From positions 1 to 23,032 of the forward strand of contig DAHXLU010000039.1 in NCBI GenBank assembly GCA_027365835.1: a DNA stretch of 23,032 nucleotides. Direction: 5' to 3'. How positions within the stretch are numbered: the stretch's first letter is position 1; the number at the start of each line of letters is the position of its first letter. Below the pieces are notes generated by a model. It did no database searches. It saw only the letters and a list, made by a program, of their open reading frames with translations, and was not told the origin of the DNA. Shown piece by piece: positions 1 to 6,851 of the stretch. Position numbers and translations under genes: made by a program. This stretch comes from JAJZMA01 sp021850405 (GTDB lineage: Bacteria > Chloroflexota > Dormibacteria > Aeolococcales > Aeolococcaceae).

Positions 1-38
1 CACGCCACCCGGCGCCGCCCAGCGTCGGCAACGCCCTG

Positions 39-812
39 GTGGGAAGGCTAGGACCTGCGCAACAGGAGGAGTTCGCCCACCTGGAAGGCGGTACGCGCGA
101 GCCATCAGACTCCCGTCCGGAACCCTCCGCCCGCCTCTCCGGGATCCGGTTTGTGGCTGTGGACTGTGAAACCACAGGACGCGCGCCAGACCAGATCATT
201 GAAATTGGGGCAGTTTGCTTCAAGCTCGACAGACACATACAGTCCTTTGAAACCCTGGTGCATACTCTCTCGCCGATCAATTCATACGCAAGCAGGGTGC
301 ACGGCATCTTCCGGTACGAACTGGACGGATCACCACCAGCGTCCCTGGTACTGCCGCGGTTTGAAGAATTTGCCGCCGGCAGCGTTCTGGTGGAGCACAG
401 CCCAGACGGATTTGATACCCGGCTCATCTCCACAGCACTCGGACATCCGCTTCAGGCTGACAGCCTGGACACCAGCAGAATGGCAGCTGCAATCTGGAAA
501 CTCAAGGACACAATTGGCCTTGAGCGGTTATGTGAACGCTGCTCAGTTCAGCACCGCCACCCACACCGCGCCCTTGCCGACGCTGAGGCAACAGCTGCCT
601 GTTTTGTTGAACTTGTGCGGATGGGGAAGGAACTCTTTGGGTGGGACACCCTGGGAGACCTGCTGGAAATCGCCGCACCCAAACTGCCTGCAGCCTCAGA
701 CGGAAGACGCAGGCGGCCCTCCCGCCGACACGCAGGGGACTTTCCGGGAGAGCCGGTCAATCCCAGCCTGTTGCGCCCCGCCGAAGACGAGGGACGACAT
801 GCAGAAGGATAA
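39..812 (+). CDS. DnaQ-like DEDDh 3'-5' exonuclease, possibly 5'-truncated by the window edge
   Basis: Predicted to remove nucleotides from 3' ends using two metal ions, as in DNA polymerase III epsilon and related proofreading or repair exonucleases. The DEDDh residues are visible: VDCETTG gives D42 and E44, SPDGFDTRL gives D126, and HRALADAEAT gives H176 and D181. The fold occupies about residues 35-195, and a low-complexity Arg/Pro-rich tail follows. The chosen GTG start is uncertain, because the frame stays open upstream to base 1; the true start could lie outside the window or nearer the domain. There is no BRCT or UvrC-like C-terminal fusion, so it is a stand-alone exonuclease. Its end overlaps the next gene by 14 bp, which suggests co-translation. 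The family is clear. The cellular role, proofreading subunit versus RNA or DNA trimming, is not. Confidence 0.85.
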   Translation: MGRLGPAQQEEFAHLEGGTREPSDSRPEPSARLSGIRFVAVDCETTGRAPDQIIEIGAVCFKLDRHIQSFETLVHTLSPINSYASRVHGIFRYELDGSPPASLVLPRFEEFAAGSVLVEHSPDGFDTRLISTALGHPLQADSLDTSRMAAAIWKLKDTIGLERLCERCSVQHRHPHRALADAEATAACFVELVRMGKELFGWDTLGDLLEIAAPKLPAASDGRRRRPSRRHAGDFPGEPVNPSLLRPAEDEGRHAEG

Positions 813-1470
813 CTCTCCCGCCAGGCAGCCCACCGTTGTTCCCGACCCCGGGGCAGGAGAGAAGTCTGCAGCCCGACTTGCGCACCGCATCCTTCCAGTC
901 CTCTTCTTCCCCGGGGTCCGCAGGAGGAGCTGGGCAGGAGCATTCTGCGCACTCTTCGCATGCGGCTGTGCGCTGGGATGGTGGCTGCTGAGCCTGTCAC
1001 AGTCAGCGACCTACCAGCTCCAGCAGGGGATGCCTGTCTCGCACCTGACCGAGCTGCTAGCTACTGGCTCTACCTGGGCAACTGCCTGGGAAGGCTGGGC
1101 TGCTGCGCTACTCTTTGCAGCCACCGCAATCTACATCGCCAGAGCCCGCCCGGAGCCATCACCATCGCTAAAGCGCCAGGACTCCGCCGGTGCCATGAGG
1201 TCCGCAATGCGCCGGGAGTTTAAGGCAGCCAGGACTGCCTCGTGGATAATTCTTGCACTTGCCCTGCTCGACACTGGCAGAACAGCAGTATTCTGCATCG
1301 CCTCAATTGCCGGGAACAGTATCGCCATCAGTGACCTGCTGCCCCTGGGTGTTGAGGCAGCAGGGTGGGACGCAGCAGCCATCGCCATCATCCTGATGGC
1401 GGCTGTAATGCGCTCGACCTTTTCCAGGATGGGCGCGTTTGCTGGCAAAAGCGCAGTCGACCAGTCTTAG
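799..1470 (+). CDS. Four-helix membrane protein of unknown function
   Basis: I do not recognise this 223-residue protein. It has a hydrophilic N-terminal tail of about 40 residues and roughly four hydrophobic segments near residues 45-66, 95-114, 147-170 and 183-205. A basic linker rich in Arg/Lys (about 115-145) separates the middle segments, so it is probably an inner-membrane protein with a cytoplasmic loop. The ATG at 799 is preferred because GAGGG stands five bases upstream and because it overlaps the exonuclease stop by 14 bp. The same frame is open further upstream, but that part only mirrors the exonuclease gene. A DUF2975-like architecture is possible, but I cannot confirm it from sequence alone. 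Confidence 0.72.
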   Translation: MQKDNSPARQPTVVPDPGAGEKSAARLAHRILPVLFFPGVRRRSWAGAFCALFACGCALGWWLLSLSQSATYQLQQGMPVSHLTELLATGSTWATAWEGWAAALLFAATAIYIARARPEPSPSLKRQDSAGAMRSAMRREFKAARTASWIILALALLDTGRTAVFCIASIAGNSIAISDLLPLGVEAAGWDAAAIAIILMAAVMRSTFSRMGAFAGKSAVDQS

Positions 1471-1543
1471 CGGCGTAACTGTCAACCGCACTTGTATCGG
1501 GCAGCCCCGCACCGGCAACACCCCAGAGTCAGGAAAAGATCCC

Positions 1544-2125
1544 TCAGGCGGCGCCCAGACCCTCTCCACCTGGCATGCTGCGCCCATTCATGGGCCGGTC
1601 AATCAGATAGCGGTTCCATATCTCCTGGCCATCCGGGGTGCGGATGCCAAGATGTTCGGTCACGACCCTCCACAGCACAATCTGCCCAGTACCAGGGCTT
1701 GAGACCAGTCGGGATAAAGTATCGTTCAGTGCCCGTACTGGAACTTTCTGCGACTTTGTTGCTCCAGATCCATCCCGATATTCGATGACGAAGGAAACAT
1801 CCGATGGTGCCACAAAGCCGGTGTCCCGGGCGGCATTTCCCCATCCAGGACGTGGCTTGGGCCGCGCCTCAGGTGCCGGAGCGTTGATAGCCTCGTTATC
1901 GACCCAGGTGGACCCGGCTTCATCTCCTCCCTTGCCCTCAGGGAAGACCATACCCACCTTTATCCTGGTTACCCGCTCTACCTCTATGGCTGCAGTATCT
2001 GGATAATTCTGCTCAGCAATTTCCTGGGTAAGCTGTTTTGCCTCCGCGATGCTGGCAGCCTGATATACCGATGCTGCACCATCCAGCCGCCGAAGGACTA
2101 CCTGGATCCGGATGTCATCTGCCAT
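1544..2125 (-). CDS. Hypothetical protein, 193 residues
   Basis: No family is recognised. The first 60 residues look like a small alpha/beta unit (IRIQVVLRRLDG, then a helix around AEAKQLTQEIAEQ, then IEVERVTRIKVGMVF). A Pro/Ala-rich linker follows (about 80-95). A second region (about 105-180) contains alternating hydrophobic strands such as VSFVIEYRDG and GQIVLWRVVTEHLGI. There is no signal peptide or membrane segment. The ATG start is well supported by GGAGAGG four bases upstream on the minus strand. The gene converges with the membrane protein gene and lies behind two strong hairpins that separate it from the polyprenyl synthase gene, so it is probably transcribed separately. Confidence 0.65.
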   Translation of the reverse strand: MADDIRIQVVLRRLDGAASVYQAASIAEAKQLTQEIAEQNYPDTAAIEVERVTRIKVGMVFPEGKGGDEAGSTWVDNEAINAPAPEARPKPRPGWGNAARDTGFVAPSDVSFVIEYRDGSGATKSQKVPVRALNDTLSRLVSSPGTGQIVLWRVVTEHLGIRTPDGQEIWNRYLIDRPMNGRSMPGGEGLGAA

Positions 2126-2170
2126 TTAACCTCTCCATATTTGGCCGAATGCTTATCCTAGACCAAAGCA

Positions 2171-2190
2171 GGGGGGTTCGACTACCCCCC
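2171..2190. repeat. G/C-block hairpin
   Basis: Six G (2171-2176) pair with six C (2185-2190), plus one T-A pair, closing a 6-nt loop. It lies about 20 bp from the larger hairpin at 2211-2243, in the gap between the polyprenyl synthase stop and the next minus-strand gene. It may add to transcript termination or 3'-end protection. No T-run follows on either strand. Confidence 0.45.
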
Positions 2191-2210
2191 AGCAACAACA
2201 TCCCTCAGGG

Positions 2211-2243
2211 CTGGAAACCTGGGCCTCGTGCCCAGGTTTCCAG
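2211..2243 (-). terminator. 13-bp perfect hairpin downstream of the polyprenyl synthase gene
   Basis: CTGGAAACCTGGG (2211-2223) is the exact reverse complement of 2231-2243, with a 7-nt loop. It is located about 75 bp beyond the polyprenyl synthase stop on the minus strand and before the next gene's ribosome binding site. The position and strength suggest a transcript end. There is no U-tract, so it would be an atypical intrinsic terminator or an RNA-stabilising 3' structure. The structure is symmetric and could act on either strand. Confidence 0.5.
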
Positions 2244-2317
2244 GGTTGGCCTGTCCATAAAGGAAAACAGGCGGCATGAATGAGACGCAAGGGAGCCCGG
2301 AGCCCCGCAGGGCCTGC

Positions 2318-3361
2318 CTACGCTCCCTTGCCAACCGTGTTGGCGAGTGCAACCAGCTGGTCTGCGCCCGCGCAGCCCCCAGCCAGAAGCTCCTCTGCAG
2401 CCTCCACGGCAAGAGAGGTGTACTGTTCTGCCAGTGCAGCCGACTTGACTATCCCGTGCGACGCGCGGACAAGAGCCACCACCTCCGCGACCACTGCGTC
2501 GTCAACTCTTCTCCCCATCCCCGTGGATCCTGTTGCCCCTTGAGTAAAACTGGGTTCAAGCAGATCGCGTAATTGAGAACCTGAGGCTGGGTCATCGAGC
2601 GCAAGAAGCAGGGGGAGAGTAACTGACCCTTCCGCGATATCATGCCCCGATGGCTTTCCGGTTGCCTCGCTGCTCTCCACGTAGTCAGCAATGTCATCCT
2701 GGATCTGGAAGGCAATCCCCATCTGCTTTCCAAACTGGAGCAGGGCTGCCTGTTCTGCCTCTTTTGCACCAGCAAGCAGCCCCCCACTCACACAGCATGC
2801 GCTGAAAAGAGCACCTGTCTTGCGCCAGATCCGCTCGAGATACTGCTCCCTTGTCTGCCCAATGGACTGCAGCGTCTGCAGCTGCATCACTTCTCCCTCA
2901 CAAATGGTGCGTATTGCCCACTCCATCTGGGAGGCAACTGCAGCGCCGCCTGCGGACACCACAATGCCAAGGCACCGCGCGATGTAATAATCCCCAATCA
3001 GGATTGCCTGCGCTGGAGAAGAGACCGAGTGGATGGTCCTGGTCCAGCGACGCGTCGGGGAGGCATCAATCACGTCGTCGTGCACAAGAGTTGTGGTGTG
3101 CAGCAGTTCGAATGCTGCGGCGATATCCCTGCACCGCTCCCACACAACAGCACTATCATGGGCTCGCCCATTCTTGCCAGAGCAGATGGCGTCATAGGCG
3201 AGCAGAAGCATCGCAGGACGGAGCCGTTTGCCCCCCGCGCTTACCATGCGCGCCATCTCAGACCCAAACGGCTCTGGGTCCACCCCCAGCAGTTCGTGAA
3301 TCCTCGATTCAACAAGGTCCAGTCGCTGGGACACGAAACCAGACCAGGAAGGATCGGTCAC
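2318..3361 (-). CDS. Long-chain trans-polyprenyl diphosphate synthase
   Basis: Condenses isopentenyl diphosphate onto an allylic diphosphate to build polyprenyl chains, for example for menaquinone or carotenoids. The GTG start at 3361 gives 347 residues, the usual family size, and has GGGAG four bases upstream. Longer alternatives begin at 3430 or 3547 inside queC. Signature motifs are GGKRLRP (43-49), the first Asp-rich motif DDVID (95-99) and the second DDIAD (222-226), with GKPSGHDIAEGSVTLP after it. The residue five positions before DDVID is Thr rather than Phe or Tyr, which by the family rule favours longer products; the exact length is not predictable. It lies 43 bp downstream of queC on the same strand and may be co-transcribed, although the two pathways are unrelated. 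A hairpin pair follows the stop. Confidence 0.9.
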   Translation of the reverse strand: MTDPSWSGFVSQRLDLVESRIHELLGVDPEPFGSEMARMVSAGGKRLRPAMLLLAYDAICSGKNGRAHDSAVVWERCRDIAAAFELLHTTTLVHDDVIDASPTRRWTRTIHSVSSPAQAILIGDYYIARCLGIVVSAGGAAVASQMEWAIRTICEGEVMQLQTLQSIGQTREQYLERIWRKTGALFSACCVSGGLLAGAKEAEQAALLQFGKQMGIAFQIQDDIADYVESSEATGKPSGHDIAEGSVTLPLLLALDDPASGSQLRDLLEPSFTQGATGSTGMGRRVDDAVVAEVVALVRASHGIVKSAALAEQYTSLAVEAAEELLAGGCAGADQLVALANTVGKGA

Positions 3362-3404
3362 TATACTCCCACTAGCATTGGTGCACAAACGCGGCAGGGA
3401 GCGG

Positions 3405-4175
3405 TCACGTGGTGCAACCCGGGACTGCATCTGGCCTCTGGGCTGCCTTCCGGGAAGACCGCCGGAGTGCTGGGTCATCAAGTCCAAGTGCTGCAAACCC
3501 GTTGGCGCGAAGCTGACAGGAATCACAGCTCCCGCATGGCAAGTCATCCGGTCCCGGGTCGTAGCAGCTGTGCGTCAGGCCATAGTCCACTCCAAGCGAA
3601 ATTCCAAGCTGTATTATCTCTGCCTTTCCCAGACCAACCAGTGGGGCACAGATCACAGGCGCACACCCGTTTATTCCAGCCCTTGTCCCCAGGTTGGCAA
3701 CCGTCTGGAAAGCCGCTATGAACTCCGGCCGGCAGTCCGGATAGCCGCTGTAGTCAACAGCCGTAACCCCGATATAGATCTCACTTGCAGAAAGTACCTC
3801 TGCCCATCCCAGCGCCAGCGCCAGAAAGATGGAGTTTCTGGCAGGCACGTAAGTAGAAGGAATGGGCTGCTCCCTGGCCCGCCGCACGTCGTTGCCGTGC
3901 GGTACTGGTTCTCCCGTTGTCAGAGCGGATCCACCTATCCAGGTAAGGTCCAGGGGCACAACTGCATGCTGTGCTGCTCCCATGAACCCAACCACAGAAG
4001 AAGCCGCCCGCAGCTCTACGGCATGTCTCTGTCCATAGTCAACCGTAAGCGCATACACCTCATCCATCCGGGATCTGGCAACAGCCAGACAGGTGGCGCT
4101 GTCCAGCCCTCCACTAACCAGTACTACTGCTCTGGAGGGGGACCCGGCCGGCTCTGCATTCTGTAGGACAGTCAT
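3405..4175 (-). CDS. queC: 7-cyano-7-deazaguanine synthase QueC
   Basis: Converts 7-carboxy-7-deazaguanine to preQ0 with ATP and ammonia, on the route to queuosine in tRNA or to 7-deazaguanine in DNA or natural products. The PP-loop SGGLDS is at 21-26. Conserved segments include VDYGQRHAVEL and IPSTYVPARNSIFLALALGWAE. The C-terminal zinc site is formed by C204, C214, C217 and C220 (CGSCDSC). The length of 256 residues is slightly above the usual figure because of a short Arg/Ala-rich tail. No clear Shine-Dalgarno sequence precedes the ATG. The tRNA-Leu gene ends 32 bp upstream on the same strand, so read-through from the tRNA promoter is plausible. queD, queE, queF and tgt are not in the window, so the end product cannot be inferred. 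Confidence 0.95.
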   Translation of the reverse strand: MTVLQNAEPAGSPSRAVVLVSGGLDSATCLAVARSRMDEVYALTVDYGQRHAVELRAASSVVGFMGAAQHAVVPLDLTWIGGSALTTGEPVPHGNDVRRAREQPIPSTYVPARNSIFLALALGWAEVLSASEIYIGVTAVDYSGYPDCRPEFIAAFQTVANLGTRAGINGCAPVICAPLVGLGKAEIIQLGISLGVDYGLTHSCYDPGPDDLPCGSCDSCQLRANGFAALGLDDPALRRSSRKAAQRPDAVPGCTT

Positions 4176-4207
4176 ACGCTACATGGTACGGCTCACAGTG
4201 CCAGGAG

Positions 4208-4281
4208 TGCCCCCAGCCGGACTCGAACCGGCACTCCCAAGATTTTAAGTCTCGCGCCTCTACCGATTGGGCTATGGGGGC
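4208..4281 (-). tRNA. tRNA-Leu (anticodon UAA), short variable loop
   Basis: The 74-nt minus-strand gene folds as a complete cloverleaf. The acceptor stem is GCCCCCA with TGGGGGC. The D arm has a 3-bp stem (GCC/GGC) and an 11-nt loop, CAATCGGTAGA. The anticodon stem is CGAGA/TCTTG with loop CTTAAAA, giving anticodon TAA. The variable loop is only GGAGT. The T arm is GCCGG-TTCGAGT-CCGGC, and the discriminator is A. CCA is not encoded. The D arm and A73 are leucine-like, but leucine tRNAs normally carry a long variable arm, so this is an atypical form. The call rests on the anticodon. Confidence 0.88.
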
Positions 4282-4307
4282 GACAGAGGGAAGGTTACAC
4301 GCCTCAA

Positions 4308-4336
4308 GTTATACTTCGCTCCAATAGACATGGCAA
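4308..4336 (-). promoter_or_regulatory. Sigma-70-type promoter for tRNA-Leu
   Basis: On the minus strand TTGCCA (4336-4331) and TATAAC (4313-4308) are separated by exactly 17 bp. Initiation near 4301 would leave a leader of about 20 nt before the tRNA. The -35 box overlaps the first codons of the divergent peptidase gene. A plus-strand TATACT (4310-4315) overlaps the -10 box and could serve the divergent gene, with no recognisable -35. Confidence 0.5.
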
Positions 4337-4908
4337 AGGCAGCAGACTATCGCAAGAGCAACGCCCACCGCTCCCTGGACGCAAAGGGGCAGGAGCTGAC
4401 CAGACTGAGTGGCCTGATGCTGGCTGCGCTTGCCCTGGGCGACGATCCTCTTGAGCGGGAGAAAACCGGCCAGCTGCTTATAGACGCACTTTGCGGACTG
4501 TGGAGCCTGCCAGAATGTACTCTTGTGGTGGCCGACCGAAGGCAGGTTCACTCCACAACTGGCACCAGGGTTACAAGCAGGACGTACGGCTATTACCGGT
4601 GCCGCCTGGTAGCGCGACAGGTAGAAGGTGCGCGAATCCGTATCTACCACAAAACCGCAATCAGGGAACAGGTAACAGCCCCAGCAACATTTTTGAACAC
4701 GCTCCTCCACGAATGGGTGCACCACTATGACTTTTGCAGACTGAAACTCACATCATCACCCCATACCAGCGGCTTCTATGCCCGCCTGTCCAGTCTCCGC
4801 ACAATACTCATGCCACCATGTGACCCCGTCCCATCCGGGGAACCGGAGGATGGTATGGAATCGGCCCGCAGGACGCGCCTGTTTCCAGCAGTTCAACCTT
4901 TTCCATAA
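4330..4908 (+). CDS. SprT-like zinc metallopeptidase-family protein
   Basis: A 192-residue protein with an HExxH zinc-peptidase motif, LLHEWVHHYDF (H127, E128, H131). A second segment, SPHTSGFYARL, supplies a likely third ligand at H145. The H-x-x-x-F-Y-x-R-L pattern after HExxH resembles SprT/WSS1-type and YgjP-type domains. Residues 50-115 contain the preceding beta strands (ECTLVVADRR, RIRIYHK). No signal peptide is seen, so it should be cytoplasmic. SprT relatives include proteases that act on DNA-protein crosslinks, but the bacterial small forms are largely uncharacterised, so substrate and activity are open. The ATG at 4330 is chosen because earlier in-frame codons lie within the tRNA-Leu gene. 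The gene sits between tRNA-Leu and tRNA-Cys. Confidence 0.75.
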   Translation: MAKAADYRKSNAHRSLDAKGQELTRLSGLMLAALALGDDPLEREKTGQLLIDALCGLWSLPECTLVVADRRQVHSTTGTRVTSRTYGYYRCRLVARQVEGARIRIYHKTAIREQVTAPATFLNTLLHEWVHHYDFCRLKLTSSPHTSGFYARLSSLRTILMPPCDPVPSGEPEDGMESARRTRLFPAVQPFP

Positions 4909-4963
4909 CAGCGGGCTCTTGTGGGGAGCGCATCTACCCCCGCATGCCCTATCCTGCCCTTAT

Positions 4964-5035
<72 letters not shown>

Positions 5036-5237
5036 CGTTTCCCCAGCCTCCAGCCTGGCCCGTGGACTGCCAGCCCCCTGAAATGCAAGCTATGCAGCGC
5101 ACCCCTGCCCGTAGCTCCCAGAGGCAATCCCCGTGCGACATTGCCAGTCCAAACTCCTCTTCCGAAGGTGTGCAAGACCCAGGCCAATACCAATGCGGCA
5201 CCATTTGTCCCCAAACCAGCGTTAATCTGTTATCGAT

Positions 5238-6800
5238 ATGACTGTGGATCACACAAGGATCGAACTTGGGGAGTGGAGCCTGCAACTGCGCGGTTATGTC
5301 CGGGTCGAGGGCGAACAGCTTCCAAAGGACAGCTACAGCCTTGACCTGAGCGCAGCCAGCCTGCCTGAAGGCGGTTTTCGGATTGCTCCAACTGTAACTG
5401 CAAATTATCCGGTTGCCATCGATACCGTGTCGGTGGCCATTGATGTGGGGCCGGGCCCCTTCCGGCTGCTTGCGGACGGCTATCACTCATGGGACTGGAC
5501 GGGATACCAGCAGTCCCCCGCAACAGGCTGGTGGTCGGCCCTGCTTGAGGGTCCCTCCTACCCTGACCTGCATATCCACTGTCCCGCTCCTGAGGGCAGG
5601 GCCGTGGGGATTGCGCTGACCGACAATATCCTGACCATCACCATATGCGGCCATCCCGACCAGCACGCTGACCGTACCGGTGGCCCACAGCCGCTGAACC
5701 TGCGCATGCGCAAGGGGCATGTCTGGAGGGGACCGATAGTCGTGCTTGAAGAGAGCCCCATAGCATCACCTGCCATGTTTGGTCCGCGCCCAGTGGGCTG
5801 GATGAGCTGGAATGCACTTGGATGCCATGTAACCGCCAAGGCGATACGGGACATCCTGCCAGAGGTTATCGAAGGCGGGACTGTCCTGCTGGATGATGGC
5901 TGGGCGCCCAGATGGGGAGACTGGACCGAGCATGAAGACTTTGGCGCAAGCCTGGAAGAGCTGTCAGCGTCCATCCACCAAAGCGGGCGCAACTTTGGCC
6001 TGTGGATTGCGCCGTTCCTGGTTCACCCAGAATCGCGTGTTGCGGTTGAACATCCTGACTGGCTGCGCATGCGACAGCGAAAACCGCTCCTGGACAGGCG
6101 GCCTGCCCTGGCCCATCATGTCCTGGACGGACGGCTACCCGCAGTCCAGCAGTATCTGCGGGCCCTGGGCGCAAGTCTGGCAACCAGGGGGGTAGACCTG
6201 GTCAAGGCAGATTTTCTCTATGCTGCTGAACTGCCAGCGGATGGAGATACTGGCTTAAGCGGACTGCGCGCTGGATTGTCAGCACTTGCATCCGGTCTTC
6301 GCGCAACCGCCAGCAGTCCCATCCAGATACTTGCCTGCGGTGCCCCAGCACCCCTGGTAACGGGTCTTGCCTACAGCTGCCGCAGTGGCGGAGATGCGGT
6401 GATAAATGTCCCCACCCGAGGGGTGAAGACAGAGAGCGACACCCTTTTCTTCCATACGCCCGAGATACTGGCAGCACAGCAGCGCAACGCACACGCCAGA
6501 CAGCGCCTCTGGGGACGCGCACTTGCATGTGATCCAGATGCCATCACAATGGGGCCCACCGCGGGCACTCCGGCCATTGAGGATGACGAGTTTGCGACAT
6601 GGCTGGCACTCCTGCGGGATGCCGGTGGGCCCGTATTCTCATCAGATCAGCCGTGGGGAGCGTCAGCTTCCAGAACAGAAGCACTGCACCAGCTACAGGA
6701 CTATGTACGCAGGCGTCATCCTGCAACGTCTGTGCGCTATCCCATGGATGACACTCCGGTATTCCAGGGCCGGCACCGCACCTTTTATTCAATCCACTGA
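5238..6800 (+). CDS. GH36-family alpha-galactosidase
   Basis: Predicted to hydrolyse terminal alpha-1,6-galactosides such as melibiose or raffinose with retention of configuration. After an N-terminal beta domain (about 1-185), the TIM barrel begins at GWMSWNALGC (187-196) and continues through LLDDGWAPRWGDW and FGLWIAPFLVHPES. LVKADF supplies the likely nucleophile D325. ILACGAPAPL and CRSGGDAV supply the likely acid/base D386, with R382 nearby. At 520 residues it belongs to the short end of GH36 and has a brief C-terminal domain. No signal peptide is present, so it is probably cytoplasmic and needs an imported substrate, yet no sugar transporter or regulator is adjacent. No ribosome binding site is evident before the ATG, so translation may be leaderless. 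A hairpin with a T-run follows the stop. Another GH36 activity is possible. Confidence 0.88.
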   Translation: MTVDHTRIELGEWSLQLRGYVRVEGEQLPKDSYSLDLSAASLPEGGFRIAPTVTANYPVAIDTVSVAIDVGPGPFRLLADGYHSWDWTGYQQSPATGWWSALLEGPSYPDLHIHCPAPEGRAVGIALTDNILTITICGHPDQHADRTGGPQPLNLRMRKGHVWRGPIVVLEESPIASPAMFGPRPVGWMSWNALGCHVTAKAIRDILPEVIEGGTVLLDDGWAPRWGDWTEHEDFGASLEELSASIHQSGRNFGLWIAPFLVHPESRVAVEHPDWLRMRQRKPLLDRRPALAHHVLDGRLPAVQQYLRALGASLATRGVDLVKADFLYAAELPADGDTGLSGLRAGLSALASGLRATASSPIQILACGAPAPLVTGLAYSCRSGGDAVINVPTRGVKTESDTLFFHTPEILAAQQRNAHARQRLWGRALACDPDAITMGPTAGTPAIEDDEFATWLALLRDAGGPVFSSDQPWGASASRTEALHQLQDYVRRRHPATSVRYPMDDTPVFQGRHRTFYSIH

Positions 6801-6812
6801 GATCCAGCCACT

Positions 6813-6845
6813 GACACCAGCCCACAATGGTCCGGTGTCCTTTTG
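6813..6845 (+). terminator. Rho-independent-like terminator of the alpha-galactosidase gene
   Basis: GACACC (6813-6818) pairs with GGTGTC (6834-6839), an inner ACCA/TGGT offers further pairing, and CTTTTG follows directly on the plus strand. It lies 12 bp past the GH36 stop and before the convergent rarA stop. On the minus strand no T-run follows, so the orientation is plus. Confidence 0.5.
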
Positions 6846-6851
6846 CCCTTG

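Noticed and set aside
151..798. Upstream extension of the membrane protein frame
   Set aside because: It only mirrors the exonuclease gene; the ATG at 799 has a ribosome binding site.
2642..3721. Long plus-strand ORF antisense to polyprenyl synthase and queC
   Set aside because: Both minus-strand genes show full family motifs; the antisense frame is compositional noise.
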